Shown here piece by piece: positions 8,469 to 17,133 of a stretch of 64,000 nt of DNA (position 1 is the first letter of the stretch; the number at the start of each line of letters is the position of its first letter). Location: the NCBI RefSeq assembly GCF_024138715.1, contig NZ_CP092074.1, positions 4,588,001 to 4,652,000 of the forward strand, given 5' to 3'. Source of the DNA: Emticicia sp. 21SJ11W-3 (GTDB lineage Bacteria; Bacteroidota; Bacteroidia; Cytophagales; Spirosomataceae). Made by a program: the position numbers and the translations under genes. The notes beneath the pieces are model-generated. The model made no database searches. It worked only from the letters and a program-made list of their open reading frames with translations, and was not told the origin of the DNA.

Positions 8469-9914
8469 ATGCAATACGAAATCGTTATAGGGTTAGAAGT
8501 TCATTGCCAGCTTTCAACCGAAAGCAAAATTTTTGCTTCTGACTCTAACCGCTTTGGCAGCGAGCCAAACACCAATATAAGTGTTATTACATTGGGGCAT
8601 CCAGGTGTATTACCAAAACTGAACAAAAAAGCTGTTGAGTACGCCATAAGAATGGGTCTTGCCTGCGGCTGTGAAATAACCCGCAATAACTATTTCGACC
8701 GAAAGAATTATTTTTACCCCGATCTGCCGAAAGGTTATCAGGTATCGCAGGATAAATTCCCTATCTGCAAAGGTGGTGGGGTAACCGTGAGGCTGAAAGA
8801 CGGTAAACAATACAAAGAGCGGTTTCTTGAACTGCACCACATACATCTGGAAGAAGACGCCGGGAAGTCGGTACATGAAGGCGACAGCGAATATACCCGA
8901 CTGGACTACAACCGTGCGGGTACCCCGTTGATAGAGATAGTGTCTGAACCCTGCATGAAAAGCGCCGAAGAAGCAGGTGCGTATCTGACAGAAATTCGTA
9001 AGATGGTGCGTTATCTGGATATATGCGACGGCAACATGGAAGAAGGCTCCATGCGTGCCGATCTTAATATTTCTATCCGACCCGTTGGAACAGAAAAACT
9101 GGGTACCAAAGTAGAGGTAAAAAACATGAATTCTATACGTAACCTGCAACGAGCCGTAGAATTTGAGTTTAAGCGGCAGGTAAGAATGCTGGAAACCGGA
9201 GAAACCATTATTCAGGAAACACGGATGTTTGATGCCGACACCGGTGAAACCTACGGTATGCGGGTAAAAGAAACAATGAACGACTACCGGTATTTCCCTG
9301 AGCCAGACCTTGCGCCTATCCATATATCTGATGCCTGGCTTAATACGGTTAAGAACCAGATGCCTGCTCTTCCGCATCAGTTATTCAAACAATTTACACA
9401 GGAATATGGCCTGCCTGATGAACACGCCGCAGTACTGACCGACAATAAAGATACGGCTGGGTACTTTCTGGAAACAGCCCGGTTTACAAAAAACCACAGG
9501 GCTATTGCCAACTGGCTTACTTCTACCATAAAAGGCTACCTGAACGACAAAGGCATTGAAATTAACCAGCTGGTTTTGAAACCAACTCAGCTGGCAGAAC
9601 TCATTGCCCTGGTTGATGACAACAAAATCAGCAGTTCAACTGCTGCTCAGAAGCTCTTTCCGTTGTTGCTCGATAACCCCGCAGAAACAGCGCTGGCACT
9701 GGCAGAAGCCAATAATTTGATTCAGCAAAGCAATACAGATACCTTACAGGCGTTAATCAACGAGGTTCTGTCTGCTTATCCCGACAAAGTGAAAGAGTTT
9801 AAAAGCGGTAAAAAAGGCTTGTTGGGTATGTTTGTGGGTGAGGTAATGAAGAAATCGAAAGGTACGGCAGACCCTAAATTGACCAACCAGTTACTGATGG
9901 ACGCTCTGAAATAG
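8469..9914 (+). CDS. gatB: Asp/Glu-tRNA amidotransferase subunit B
   Basis: A 481-residue GatB, the kinase/transamidation subunit that converts Glu-tRNA(Gln) and Asp-tRNA(Asn) to the amidated forms in the GatCAB complex. The family opening (YEIVIGLEVHCQL) is at residues 3-15, and the metal- and tRNA-binding cradle follows with the DYNRAGTPLIEIVSEP block. The C-terminal YqeY-like tail is present (GKKGLLGMFVGEVMKKSKG). Length is standard. gatA and gatC are not in this window, so the subunits are dispersed here, as is common. Confidence 0.97.
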   Translation: MQYEIVIGLEVHCQLSTESKIFASDSNRFGSEPNTNISVITLGHPGVLPKLNKKAVEYAIRMGLACGCEITRNNYFDRKNYFYPDLPKGYQVSQDKFPICKGGGVTVRLKDGKQYKERFLELHHIHLEEDAGKSVHEGDSEYTRLDYNRAGTPLIEIVSEPCMKSAEEAGAYLTEIRKMVRYLDICDGNMEEGSMRADLNISIRPVGTEKLGTKVEVKNMNSIRNLQRAVEFEFKRQVRMLETGETIIQETRMFDADTGETYGMRVKETMNDYRYFPEPDLAPIHISDAWLNTVKNQMPALPHQLFKQFTQEYGLPDEHAAVLTDNKDTAGYFLETARFTKNHRAIANWLTSTIKGYLNDKGIEINQLVLKPTQLAELIALVDDNKISSSTAAQKLFPLLLDNPAETALALAEANNLIQQSNTDTLQALINEVLSAYPDKVKEFKSGKKGLLGMFVGEVMKKSKGTADPKLTNQLLMDALK

Positions 9915-9957
9915 TCTTCAAGGTCATTATTCTTTAAAAATCTGTACATTAACTTAT

Positions 9958-11154
9958 ATGAAACAATCTATTTTTGCCATATTTTTTCTGGCCTTTGGGT
10001 GGTCGTGCCAGTCGCAGCCCCAAAACAAGACTGCCGAAACCCCTGCAAAAGCTACAACAGGTAAACCATTTAGCATAAAAGGTAAAGTTACAAACGCGGT
10101 GTCGGGCAAGGCGTATCTTGAAAGAATGAACGACAGAAATATTGCGCTGAAAATAGATTCGGTGAATATTGCAGCCGACCGGACTTTTGCTTTTAAAGGT
10201 ATGTTGCCAGAACCGGGTATTTATCAGGTAAATATTGCTAACCAGCAGGTAATTGGTTTGATTCTGGATGGCGGCGAAGAAATAAGCCTGGTGGCTGACG
10301 GTATGAGTACGCCTGACAAGGCGGCGTCTTACAGCATTGAGGGTTCTACAAACATGAAGAAGTTCAATCAGATTCTGGCAGAAGCACAGAATTTCAGAAA
10401 AACGCAGTTGAATCTGAACGACCAGTTTGAAGCCGTTTCAAAGAAACGCGACGAAAAGAAAAAGAAAGAATTACAAACACAATACGTAACAGCCGAAGAG
10501 GCCTATTTTAATACAATTAAACCTATGATTGCCGAATTAGGCACCTCATTGGCTGGTATTATTGCGGTAAATAATTTTCTGAACCCTGAGAAAGACTTTG
10601 AGATTTTTGCCAACACGGCTGCTCAGTTGGAAAAAGAAGGTAAAAATTACTTTTTTGCCAAAATTTTTATTCAGGACGTAAAGCGTAGAAGTGCTGGCTC
10701 GGTAGGCGCTGATGCGCCTGATTTCAGCCTGCTTGATAAAGACGGCAAAACCGTTAAGTTGTCAGACCTGAAAGGCAAAGTTGTTATTCTTGATTTCTGG
10801 GCAACCTGGTGCGGGCCTTGTATTATGTCGTTTCCGGGCATGAAACAGGTGCAGGAGAAATATAAAAACAACACCGACGTGCAGTTTCTGTTTGTGAACA
10901 CATTTGAACGCATGGAGCCAAGCCAGGTGAAAGGGTCGGTAGTTAACTTCATGAGCCAGAGAGGCTACGGGTCTTTCCCGGTTGTTTTTGATGCCGAGGG
11001 CGACGTAGCCGGTGACTATGGCGTAAATGGTATACCAGCCAAATTCTGTATTGATAAACAAGGGAAAATCAAGTTTAAAAGTACAGGTTTTCTTGGCTCC
11101 AGTGACCTCGTAGTACAAGAAATGATAAAATGGATAGACGAAGCTGTTAAGTAA
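9958..11154 (+). CDS. TlpA-like thioredoxin lipoprotein (DUF4369-type)
   Basis: A 398-residue protein. A lipoprotein signal peptide with Cys17 as the acylation residue (WSCQSQ) is followed by a beta-rich N-terminal domain of the DUF4369 type (about residues 35-150), a helical linker, and a C-terminal AhpC/TSA-thioredoxin domain with the redox motif WCGPC at residues 284-288. Such proteins are periplasmic thiol-disulfide oxidoreductases common in Bacteroidota, involved in reducing cytochrome or other periplasmic cysteines. It ends at a strong terminator shared with the convergent glycogen synthase gene. Confidence 0.9.
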   Translation: MKQSIFAIFFLAFGWSCQSQPQNKTAETPAKATTGKPFSIKGKVTNAVSGKAYLERMNDRNIALKIDSVNIAADRTFAFKGMLPEPGIYQVNIANQQVIGLILDGGEEISLVADGMSTPDKAASYSIEGSTNMKKFNQILAEAQNFRKTQLNLNDQFEAVSKKRDEKKKKELQTQYVTAEEAYFNTIKPMIAELGTSLAGIIAVNNFLNPEKDFEIFANTAAQLEKEGKNYFFAKIFIQDVKRRSAGSVGADAPDFSLLDKDGKTVKLSDLKGKVVILDFWATWCGPCIMSFPGMKQVQEKYKNNTDVQFLFVNTFERMEPSQVKGSVVNFMSQRGYGSFPVVFDAEGDVAGDYGVNGIPAKFCIDKQGKIKFKSTGFLGSSDLVVQEMIKWIDEAVK

Positions 11155-11173
11155 AAGCAACAGCAAAACTGTT

Positions 11174-11220
11174 ATAAACAGAAAGGGGAAGATTCGGCAA
11201 ATCTTCCCCTTTCTGTTTAT
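11174..11220. terminator. 21-bp perfect bidirectional terminator
   Basis: Two perfectly complementary 21-base arms (11174-11194 and 11200-11220) around a 5-base loop. The right arm contains the stop codon of the leftward glycogen synthase gene (11217-11219). It should terminate both convergent genes. Confidence 0.85.
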
Positions 11221-13082
11221 AGCCTGGTAACACCTTTACGTTTAAGTGCCAGGTCATGAGCGGTGTCGTAATAGGACCGAAGATTGGTCCAGTCAAATAT
11301 CTCAGAGATATTCTCTACTCTGTTACGCTGCATAATGCGGTCGCGGCGATTCATGGTTACGAAATTAAACATGATATCTGCCAGTTGGTCAGCCGCATCG
11401 TCATAGGCTTTAGTCCGGCGGTTTACCACATATACCCCAACACTTTCATAATCTCTCATTAACTGAATCATGAAATCACCGAAGCCGGATAAATCGCTTG
11501 TTACCGTCGGAATACCCCTCACGACGCATTCAAGTGGTGTATAACCCCAAGGCTCATAATAGCTCGGGAAAACCCCCAGATGACAGCCACGTACAAACTG
11601 GCTGTATTCCATACCAAAAAGCGGATTGGTAGGAGAAATAAAATCAGGGTGATATACAAATTTTACACGGTCTTGCTGATGATTCTGCAGGTTTGTGAAT
11701 TTCAGATAATCGGTAACCTCGTCTTCCTGCTTTAACAAGTGTGTAACCGTATGTGGCAACTTCTTCGTTCTCCAGGTCTGTATGGTCCGTCTTAATCTCA
11801 GTCGCCAGTATTCATCAACAAAATCGTTCAGGTCTGGCAGATTAGGGTTCTCGTTAGCAGCAGAGGCATGAAAAAGGTTCTCGCCCACCTGCTTTTCAAT
11901 GGCCTCGCAGGTTTCTCTGATTTCTTCCATTACGGCTCTTGACTGCAGCACTTCAGGATTAATAGAATAAACCGGATTTTTAGTAATGATAAACATAACC
12001 ACGGTTGTATCAACCCCAGACTGAACCAACTTAAAGTTTAGCCTTTTAAGTGCTTCAAGGGTTATGTCATAGCCCTTGTTTCTGAACTCATAACGCCCCG
12101 AAGTAAAGAAGTACAAAGTATTGTCGAGGTCCCAGCTATAACTCTGAAAAAAGTGCCCCATTACAAACTGGTGTATTTTCTCTTTGTATTTCAGATGCAG
12201 ATTCTGAAACTCATGGGTGGCTGCAAAACGGGTAACATTCAGCCCATTGGGCAGAATCAGGTCGCAGCTTCTGCCAAAAAACACCTCGCATTCTTTGGCT
12301 GTTACATCGCTAACGGTTGTAAGCACATGGCTTTTCTGTGCAGCCAGCCGCTCTATTTTGGCCTGTGCATATATACCGTAGTGATGTGCCTCATGCTCCC
12401 AGTTATAGTAAGGCAACCGCTCATAGAAGTTCGGCTCGTTTCCGGCAATATAGCGCCCCAGCATTGTGGCATGGGTAGTAAACACGGTAGACACCGGCAC
12501 GTTGTCTGTCCTTATATCTATAAGGGCTGTTGCCACCATCCATTCATGAAAGTGCGCAACGATATCATTTTTATGGCCGTAGGCTTCGCCAAATTCGGTC
12601 AGAAATACCTTAATCATTTCGCCGAGGGCAATCACCTGGTCAACCAGAGGCTCGGCATTTATGGTAGAAATCTGGTGCCTGTTCCAGATATTATGCTTTA
12701 AATCGTTGGCTTTATATAAAAGGTTCTTGAAATCAAGCAAAACAATTTTGGGTTTTCCGGTTACCAGCCAGCGTCCATAATGCGCCTCAAAACCCAGTTC
12801 ACGCATTCTTTTAACTGTCTTACCAAAATATGATTCATCAAGGTCATCAATAGGCTCAAATTCAACTACCGCCGTATTCTGAAAATACGGTCCTATTAAA
12901 CAATAATTTTCTCCCCATTCTTCTACCATAGATGGCACCTTAGAACGGATTACCGTATAAATCCCACCTACCTGATTACATACCTCCCAGGCTATTTCTA
13001 TCAATAATGGTTTTTTCTGCTCACGTGGTTGAATACTAACTGTTTCTTCTGACTCTTTTCTTAGTTTTTTGGACGTTACCAT
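11217..13082 (-). CDS. Glycogen synthase, GT3 (eukaryote-like) family
   Basis: A 621-residue glycosyltransferase resembling animal and fungal glycogen synthase (CAZy GT3) rather than the ADP-glucose-dependent bacterial GlgA (GT5). Family landmarks are the N-terminal EVCNQVGGIYTVI segment, the TTHATMLGRY block, ETCEAIEKQVGENLF, and the C-terminal YYEPWGYTPLECVVRGIPT motif with the catalytic Glu pair. It builds alpha-1,4-glucan, probably from UDP- or ADP-glucose. It has no neighbouring branching enzyme or phosphorylase. The gene overlaps a terminator hairpin at its 3' end. The first 30 residues are Lys/Glu-rich and probably flexible. Confidence 0.93.
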   Translation of the reverse strand: MVTSKKLRKESEETVSIQPREQKKPLLIEIAWEVCNQVGGIYTVIRSKVPSMVEEWGENYCLIGPYFQNTAVVEFEPIDDLDESYFGKTVKRMRELGFEAHYGRWLVTGKPKIVLLDFKNLLYKANDLKHNIWNRHQISTINAEPLVDQVIALGEMIKVFLTEFGEAYGHKNDIVAHFHEWMVATALIDIRTDNVPVSTVFTTHATMLGRYIAGNEPNFYERLPYYNWEHEAHHYGIYAQAKIERLAAQKSHVLTTVSDVTAKECEVFFGRSCDLILPNGLNVTRFAATHEFQNLHLKYKEKIHQFVMGHFFQSYSWDLDNTLYFFTSGRYEFRNKGYDITLEALKRLNFKLVQSGVDTTVVMFIITKNPVYSINPEVLQSRAVMEEIRETCEAIEKQVGENLFHASAANENPNLPDLNDFVDEYWRLRLRRTIQTWRTKKLPHTVTHLLKQEDEVTDYLKFTNLQNHQQDRVKFVYHPDFISPTNPLFGMEYSQFVRGCHLGVFPSYYEPWGYTPLECVVRGIPTVTSDLSGFGDFMIQLMRDYESVGVYVVNRRTKAYDDAADQLADIMFNFVTMNRRDRIMQRNRVENISEIFDWTNLRSYYDTAHDLALKRKGVTRL

Positions 13083-13259
13083 GTGGGTTATTTATTTAAT
13101 CAATTCCGAACAGGTGAATTATGCAATAATTTTTAATAATTACAATAAATTGTTTAACTTTTCAAATATGCTTGAACTAAAAACAGAATCAGTACGTAAA
13201 AATGAAAAGCAAAACTATCATTTTTACCATTTGAGATGTCATAAGACAGGTTATTTTTT

Positions 13260-14165
13260 ATGTCAGACCGCACAAAGTATCTGATTGGCGCGTTAATGGT
13301 TTTTGGAGCGGCTTTCGGCTTTGCCCTTAAGGGCATTTTTATTAAATCTGCTTATCGCTATGGTATCGATTCCATTTCGCTTCTTGCTCTCAGGTTTCTG
13401 TTTTCTGCCCCGTTTTATCTGGTAACTATTTTTCGTACGCGCGTTACAGAAGTGGCACACCCGGTTATACCTCTTAAAATTTGGTGCCAGGTGGTTCTCA
13501 TAGGCTTTACCGGCTATTATGTGTCTGCCTATGTTAATTTTCTTGGTCTTGAATACATCTCTGCCAGCCTTGAGCGTATCCTGCTTTTTATTTATCCTAC
13601 CTTTGTTTTATTGATTAACTCATTTCTGGTTAAAAGAAAAGTAAACCGCCTGCAATGGCTGGCATTGCTCATTACTTATGCAGGTATAATAGTGGCGTTT
13701 ACCAGGCATTTTCAGGCACATCAGCAAAAAAACATAGCATTGGGGGCATTTCTGGTTATTCTGAGTGGTCTTACGTACTCGTTCTACTTAGTAGGTAGCG
13801 ACAAGCTGATTGGAAAACTGGGCACCGCACGCTTTACCTCCTGGGCCATGCTATCTGCGCTGGTACCCACTCTTATACACAGCTATATTTACAACGGCCT
13901 TGATATATTCGGTTTTTCGGCACCGGTTTATCTGATTTCCATATCTATGGCTATTTTTTCAACAGTACTACCCACATTTTTGTTTTCGGCGGGTATCAAA
14001 CGGGTTGGTTCCGGCAACGCCTCAATTATAGCCAGCATAGGGCCTATCTTTACCATTATACTGGCCACTGCTTTTCTGAATGAACCCGTCTGGCTTGAAC
14101 AGATAATAGGTACGGCACTGGTGCTGGCAGGGGTTTTTCTGATAAGCTGGAAAGGCGAAAAGTAA
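13260..14165 (+). CDS. DMT superfamily (EamA) transporter
   Basis: A 301-residue inner-membrane protein with about ten hydrophobic helices in two EamA repeats. The second repeat carries the usual VGSGNASIIASIGPI-type segment near residues 241-256. It is an exporter or importer of small metabolites whose substrate cannot be deduced. It is divergent from the glycogen synthase gene, with 177 AT-rich bases between. It is clearly different in sequence from the DMT gene at the left edge. Confidence 0.9.
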   Translation: MSDRTKYLIGALMVFGAAFGFALKGIFIKSAYRYGIDSISLLALRFLFSAPFYLVTIFRTRVTEVAHPVIPLKIWCQVVLIGFTGYYVSAYVNFLGLEYISASLERILLFIYPTFVLLINSFLVKRKVNRLQWLALLITYAGIIVAFTRHFQAHQQKNIALGAFLVILSGLTYSFYLVGSDKLIGKLGTARFTSWAMLSALVPTLIHSYIYNGLDIFGFSAPVYLISISMAIFSTVLPTFLFSAGIKRVGSGNASIIASIGPIFTIILATAFLNEPVWLEQIIGTALVLAGVFLISWKGEK

Positions 14166-14252
14166 AACCGGGGTGTTTGCTGATAATTATTTTATAGAGA
14201 TTCGTCAATTTATTTCTTAAGTTTGACGCTCGTTCATGCAAAACTATTGATT

Positions 14253-15170
14253 ATGAAAATTTCGTGCTTTGTGCTGGCAATACTGGTGTTTCTGCAATCA
14301 TGCAGCAAAGAAAAAACAGATTCACAACAACCTTATGACGACATTAATTTCAGAACCTACTGGAATCCGGGTACTGCTGAAATCAACAGCTATGCTTTGC
14401 AGGAAGCCCAATTCGGTAACCTGAATAATGGCGAGGCGATTATGGTTTTCAGCACCGAAGATTTCAGAAAAGACAAGCACGTAAAGCTGGAAACAGAAGA
14501 TAAAGAGAAAGCAGTAAAAGTACTGAAACTCAACTTTATTAAGAGATTTGTTACGGGTATTCATGATTTCTCTTTATACACATCGGTATTTACGCCTGTA
14601 CAAACCCAGGAGTACCCTTCTACACTTAAGGTTTCTAACACTAATCAGGACTGGAGCGGGCAAACTTTTCTACAACTCAATTTTCGCCAGAACGGTTATC
14701 AGGTTTTGGGTAAATCTTATTTTGATGAAGAAATAGAAGATGATTATCATATAGACAAAGCAGTGCTGGAAGACGAACTCTGGACGCGCGTACGCATGAA
14801 CCCCCTGAAACAGTTACCGGTTGGTAAAGTTATTCTGGTGCCGGGTTTATCTTCACTGCGGCTGAGACGCGAAAAACCGGCACCAGCCATTGCCGATGTT
14901 ACGCTGCAACCTTACAGGGGCGACTCAACCTTCAGGGGTGATTCTTTGTACGCCTACAAGGTAAAGTATGTTGAAAGCAAAAGAAGCATCAGCATTATAT
15001 TTGAGAAGAATTTCCCGCATAAAATTGCCGGCTGGGAAGAGAGCTACCTAGCTAACAACAAGGTGCTTACCAGCAGAGGTATTCTGAAGGGCTCCATTCA
15101 GAACCCATTCTGGCAGAAAAACATGCCATCTGACACCGTATATAGAAAAAAGTTAAATTTGAAGTATTGA
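14253..15170 (+). CDS. Lipoprotein of the family often mislabelled 'Maf'
   Basis: A 305-residue protein with a lipoprotein signal peptide (LQSC, acylated Cys at residue 17), so a periplasmic-facing or surface lipoprotein. The start of the mature part (YWNPGTAEINSY, then a phrase with GEAIMVFSTEDF) resembles from memory a Bacteroidota lipoprotein family that databases often call 'septum formation inhibitor Maf'. It has no similarity to true Maf nucleotide pyrophosphatases. Its function is unknown. A start at 14223 is possible but would put ten residues in front of the signal peptide. The next gene is also a lipoprotein. Confidence 0.8.
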   Translation: MKISCFVLAILVFLQSCSKEKTDSQQPYDDINFRTYWNPGTAEINSYALQEAQFGNLNNGEAIMVFSTEDFRKDKHVKLETEDKEKAVKVLKLNFIKRFVTGIHDFSLYTSVFTPVQTQEYPSTLKVSNTNQDWSGQTFLQLNFRQNGYQVLGKSYFDEEIEDDYHIDKAVLEDELWTRVRMNPLKQLPVGKVILVPGLSSLRLRREKPAPAIADVTLQPYRGDSTFRGDSLYAYKVKYVESKRSISIIFEKNFPHKIAGWEESYLANNKVLTSRGILKGSIQNPFWQKNMPSDTVYRKKLNLKY

Positions 15171-15175
15171 TTTCA

Positions 15176-15183
15176 TACTTTTG
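15176..15183 (+). promoter_or_regulatory. -7 element TACTTTTG
   Basis: A perfect match to the Bacteroidota -7 consensus TAnnTTTG, 63 bases before the start of the lipoprotein at 15246. A TTTG lies 14 bases upstream, which is closer than the usual 17-23. Confidence 0.5.
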
Positions 15184-15245
15184 TTTTGTATTTTTCGTTC
15201 AAGGTTCTGAATTATGAAAATATTCTGGAACAAAACCCCATTTTG

Positions 15246-16031
15246 ATGAAAAAGCCTCCGGTTACTTATTTTTTGCTTACTTTTCTGTTTTTAGTTCCTT
15301 CTCTTTTTTCCTGCGGAGATAAAGAAACCCAAAAAACTGATAATCAAACCAATAGCCCCATTGTACATACCCTGATTTTTATTGATAAAACGGCAAGTGT
15401 AGACGTAAAAAAAGCCTTTGTGGCACAAAAGTATCAACAGACACTTACGTCTATTATAGAGCAGAATTTCAGAAAAGCAGGCGATACCTTTGAGATATAT
15501 TATATACACGAAAACACATCGAAAGGCCGCACTTTGTCTCTTACCTGCCGCACTGAAATGGAAGACACAGAAGGTGTAAATGCCACTGATATGGAGGCCA
15601 TCAAGACAGCCTACGACTTGTCAATCCGTAAAGAAAGAAACTTTGTTATTCAGCAATCTTTAAACAGGTTGAAAACACAGAATGATAACGCATCAAATCT
15701 GGAAACCAATATTACTGCCAGCATACCGGTTATTGCGCGCCTGGCCGAAAGCCCGGGTATTACGAAAGTTTATTACCTGAGCGACATGGTAGAGAGCGTA
15801 AAGAATGGCAGGGATTTTCAGGTGAGCCCGCCTAAAGATGAAGCACAGGCCGAAGAATGGGCCAAAGTTGATGCTGAAAAGCTAAAAAACTACCAGCTGA
15901 ACGGACCCGACATTTCAATGATTCTGCCGTTTGAGCCTACCAGTTCTTCTAAAGAGAATAACCCCACCGTTACTTACTATTGGCAAAAGCTGTTTGAACA
16001 ACTGGGCGTAATGAATGTAACTGAAATGTAA
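15246..16031 (+). CDS. Lipoprotein with VWA-like domain, unknown
   Basis: A 261-residue protein with a lipoprotein signal peptide (LFSC, Cys near residue 23). The mature part begins with a beta-strand and IFIDKTAS, which looks like the start of a von Willebrand A-type fold with an altered MIDAS (DxTxS in place of DxSxS); a later strand reads VYYLSDMVES, matching the VWA pattern. This suggests a metal-dependent adhesion or assembly role in the envelope, but that is inference. The in-frame start at 15186 is rejected because it would precede the signal peptide. The gene converges on atpG. Confidence 0.75.
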   Translation: MKKPPVTYFLLTFLFLVPSLFSCGDKETQKTDNQTNSPIVHTLIFIDKTASVDVKKAFVAQKYQQTLTSIIEQNFRKAGDTFEIYYIHENTSKGRTLSLTCRTEMEDTEGVNATDMEAIKTAYDLSIRKERNFVIQQSLNRLKTQNDNASNLETNITASIPVIARLAESPGITKVYYLSDMVESVKNGRDFQVSPPKDEAQAEEWAKVDAEKLKNYQLNGPDISMILPFEPTSSSKENNPTVTYYWQKLFEQLGVMNVTEM

Positions 16032-16138
16032 TAACCTTCCATTAGCGCCTGTAATGGCAATTACTATAGCATTGGTTAAATGCTGGGTTTCTACGGCCTA
16101 AAAGTTTATAACAGCTAACCAGGCATGCAATAAAACAA

Positions 16139-16168
16139 AAAATGGCGAGCCGTCTGGCTCACCATTTT
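16139..16168 (-). terminator. atpG terminator
   Basis: 13-base arms (16139-16151 and 16156-16168) with a 4-base loop. The single mispair on the plus strand becomes G-U in the leftward transcript, and a U-rich tail follows in that direction. Confidence 0.7.
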
Positions 16169-16193
16169 CATTTGTATATCTGCTTATATTAAA

Positions 16194-17078
16194 TTAATCT
16201 CCTTTCAAAGCTTCGGCACCACCCACAATCTCCAGAATCTCTTTGGTAATTGCGGCCTGACGGCTACGGTTGTACTCAATTTTCAAAGAGCGCAACAACT
16301 CGTTGGCATTGTCTGTTGCTTTGTCCATGGCTGTCATACGAGCGCCATGCTCTGATGCGTTCGATTCCAACACAGCCTTAAATAACTGCATTTTAATGGC
16401 CTTTGGTATCAGTTCCAAAACAATCTCTTCTTCTGAAGGCTCAAAAATGTAATCAATCTTGCTGGCTGCTGATTCATCAGCTTTTTTATCAACCAACGGA
16501 AGCATCTGTTCAACTCTGATGATTTGAGTAGCAACGTTTTTAAACTCGTTATAAACAAGCTCCACAACATCGTACTTCCCTTCTTCAAAGGCTGTCATGA
16601 TTGATTCTGCAGCTGAACGTGCATGCGCAAAATTCAGGTTCTGGAAGATAGTCATGAATGATTCGTTCACTTTATAACTGCGACGAGCCAGTGCTTCACC
16701 ACCTTTTTTACCCAGTGCCAGAATCTCAACATTACCTTTAGCTGCCTGAGAAGCATACTTTTCATTAATAACAGCCAAAGCTGCTTTAATGATATTTGAA
16801 TTAAATGCACCGCAAAGACCTCTGTCTGATGTAACCAGAACAACCAGAACTTTCTCTACCGCACGTACACTGGTATAAGGGCTGGTAGCGCCTACTTCAG
16901 TATTGGCTGATACGGTAGCAATCAGTTCGTTAAGCTTGGTAGCATACGGACGCATCTGAAGGATAGCATCTTGCGCTCTGCGTAACTTAGCTGCAGACAC
17001 CATTTTCATGGCTTTTGTAATCTGCGTCGTTGAGTTTACCGAGACAATTCTATTTCTTACTTCTTTTAATGAAGGCAT
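16194..17078 (-). CDS. atpG: ATP synthase F1 gamma subunit
   Basis: A 294-residue gamma subunit, the central rotor shaft of F1. The N-terminal helix (SLKEVRNRIVSVNSTTQITK) and the C-terminal helix, with NRSRQAAITKEILEIVGGAEA, that together form the coiled-coil shaft are both present. The central Rossmann-like region has the SDRGLCGAFN motif. It follows atpA by 55 bases on the same strand. No other ATP synthase subunit gene is present in the window. Confidence 0.97.
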   Translation of the reverse strand: MPSLKEVRNRIVSVNSTTQITKAMKMVSAAKLRRAQDAILQMRPYATKLNELIATVSANTEVGATSPYTSVRAVEKVLVVLVTSDRGLCGAFNSNIIKAALAVINEKYASQAAKGNVEILALGKKGGEALARRSYKVNESFMTIFQNLNFAHARSAAESIMTAFEEGKYDVVELVYNEFKNVATQIIRVEQMLPLVDKKADESAASKIDYIFEPSEEEIVLELIPKAIKMQLFKAVLESNASEHGARMTAMDKATDNANELLRSLKIEYNRSRQAAITKEILEIVGGAEALKGD

Positions 17079-17133
17079 CTTTATAAAAAATTAAGAATGA
17101 AGAGAGAGAGAACCCACTCTTCATTCTATATTA

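Noticed and set aside
8610-9377. Long antisense frame across gatB
   Set aside because: A shadow of the gatB coding frame without family features.
14253-15170. True Maf nucleotide pyrophosphatase
   Set aside because: The lipoprotein signal and lack of Maf motifs exclude it.
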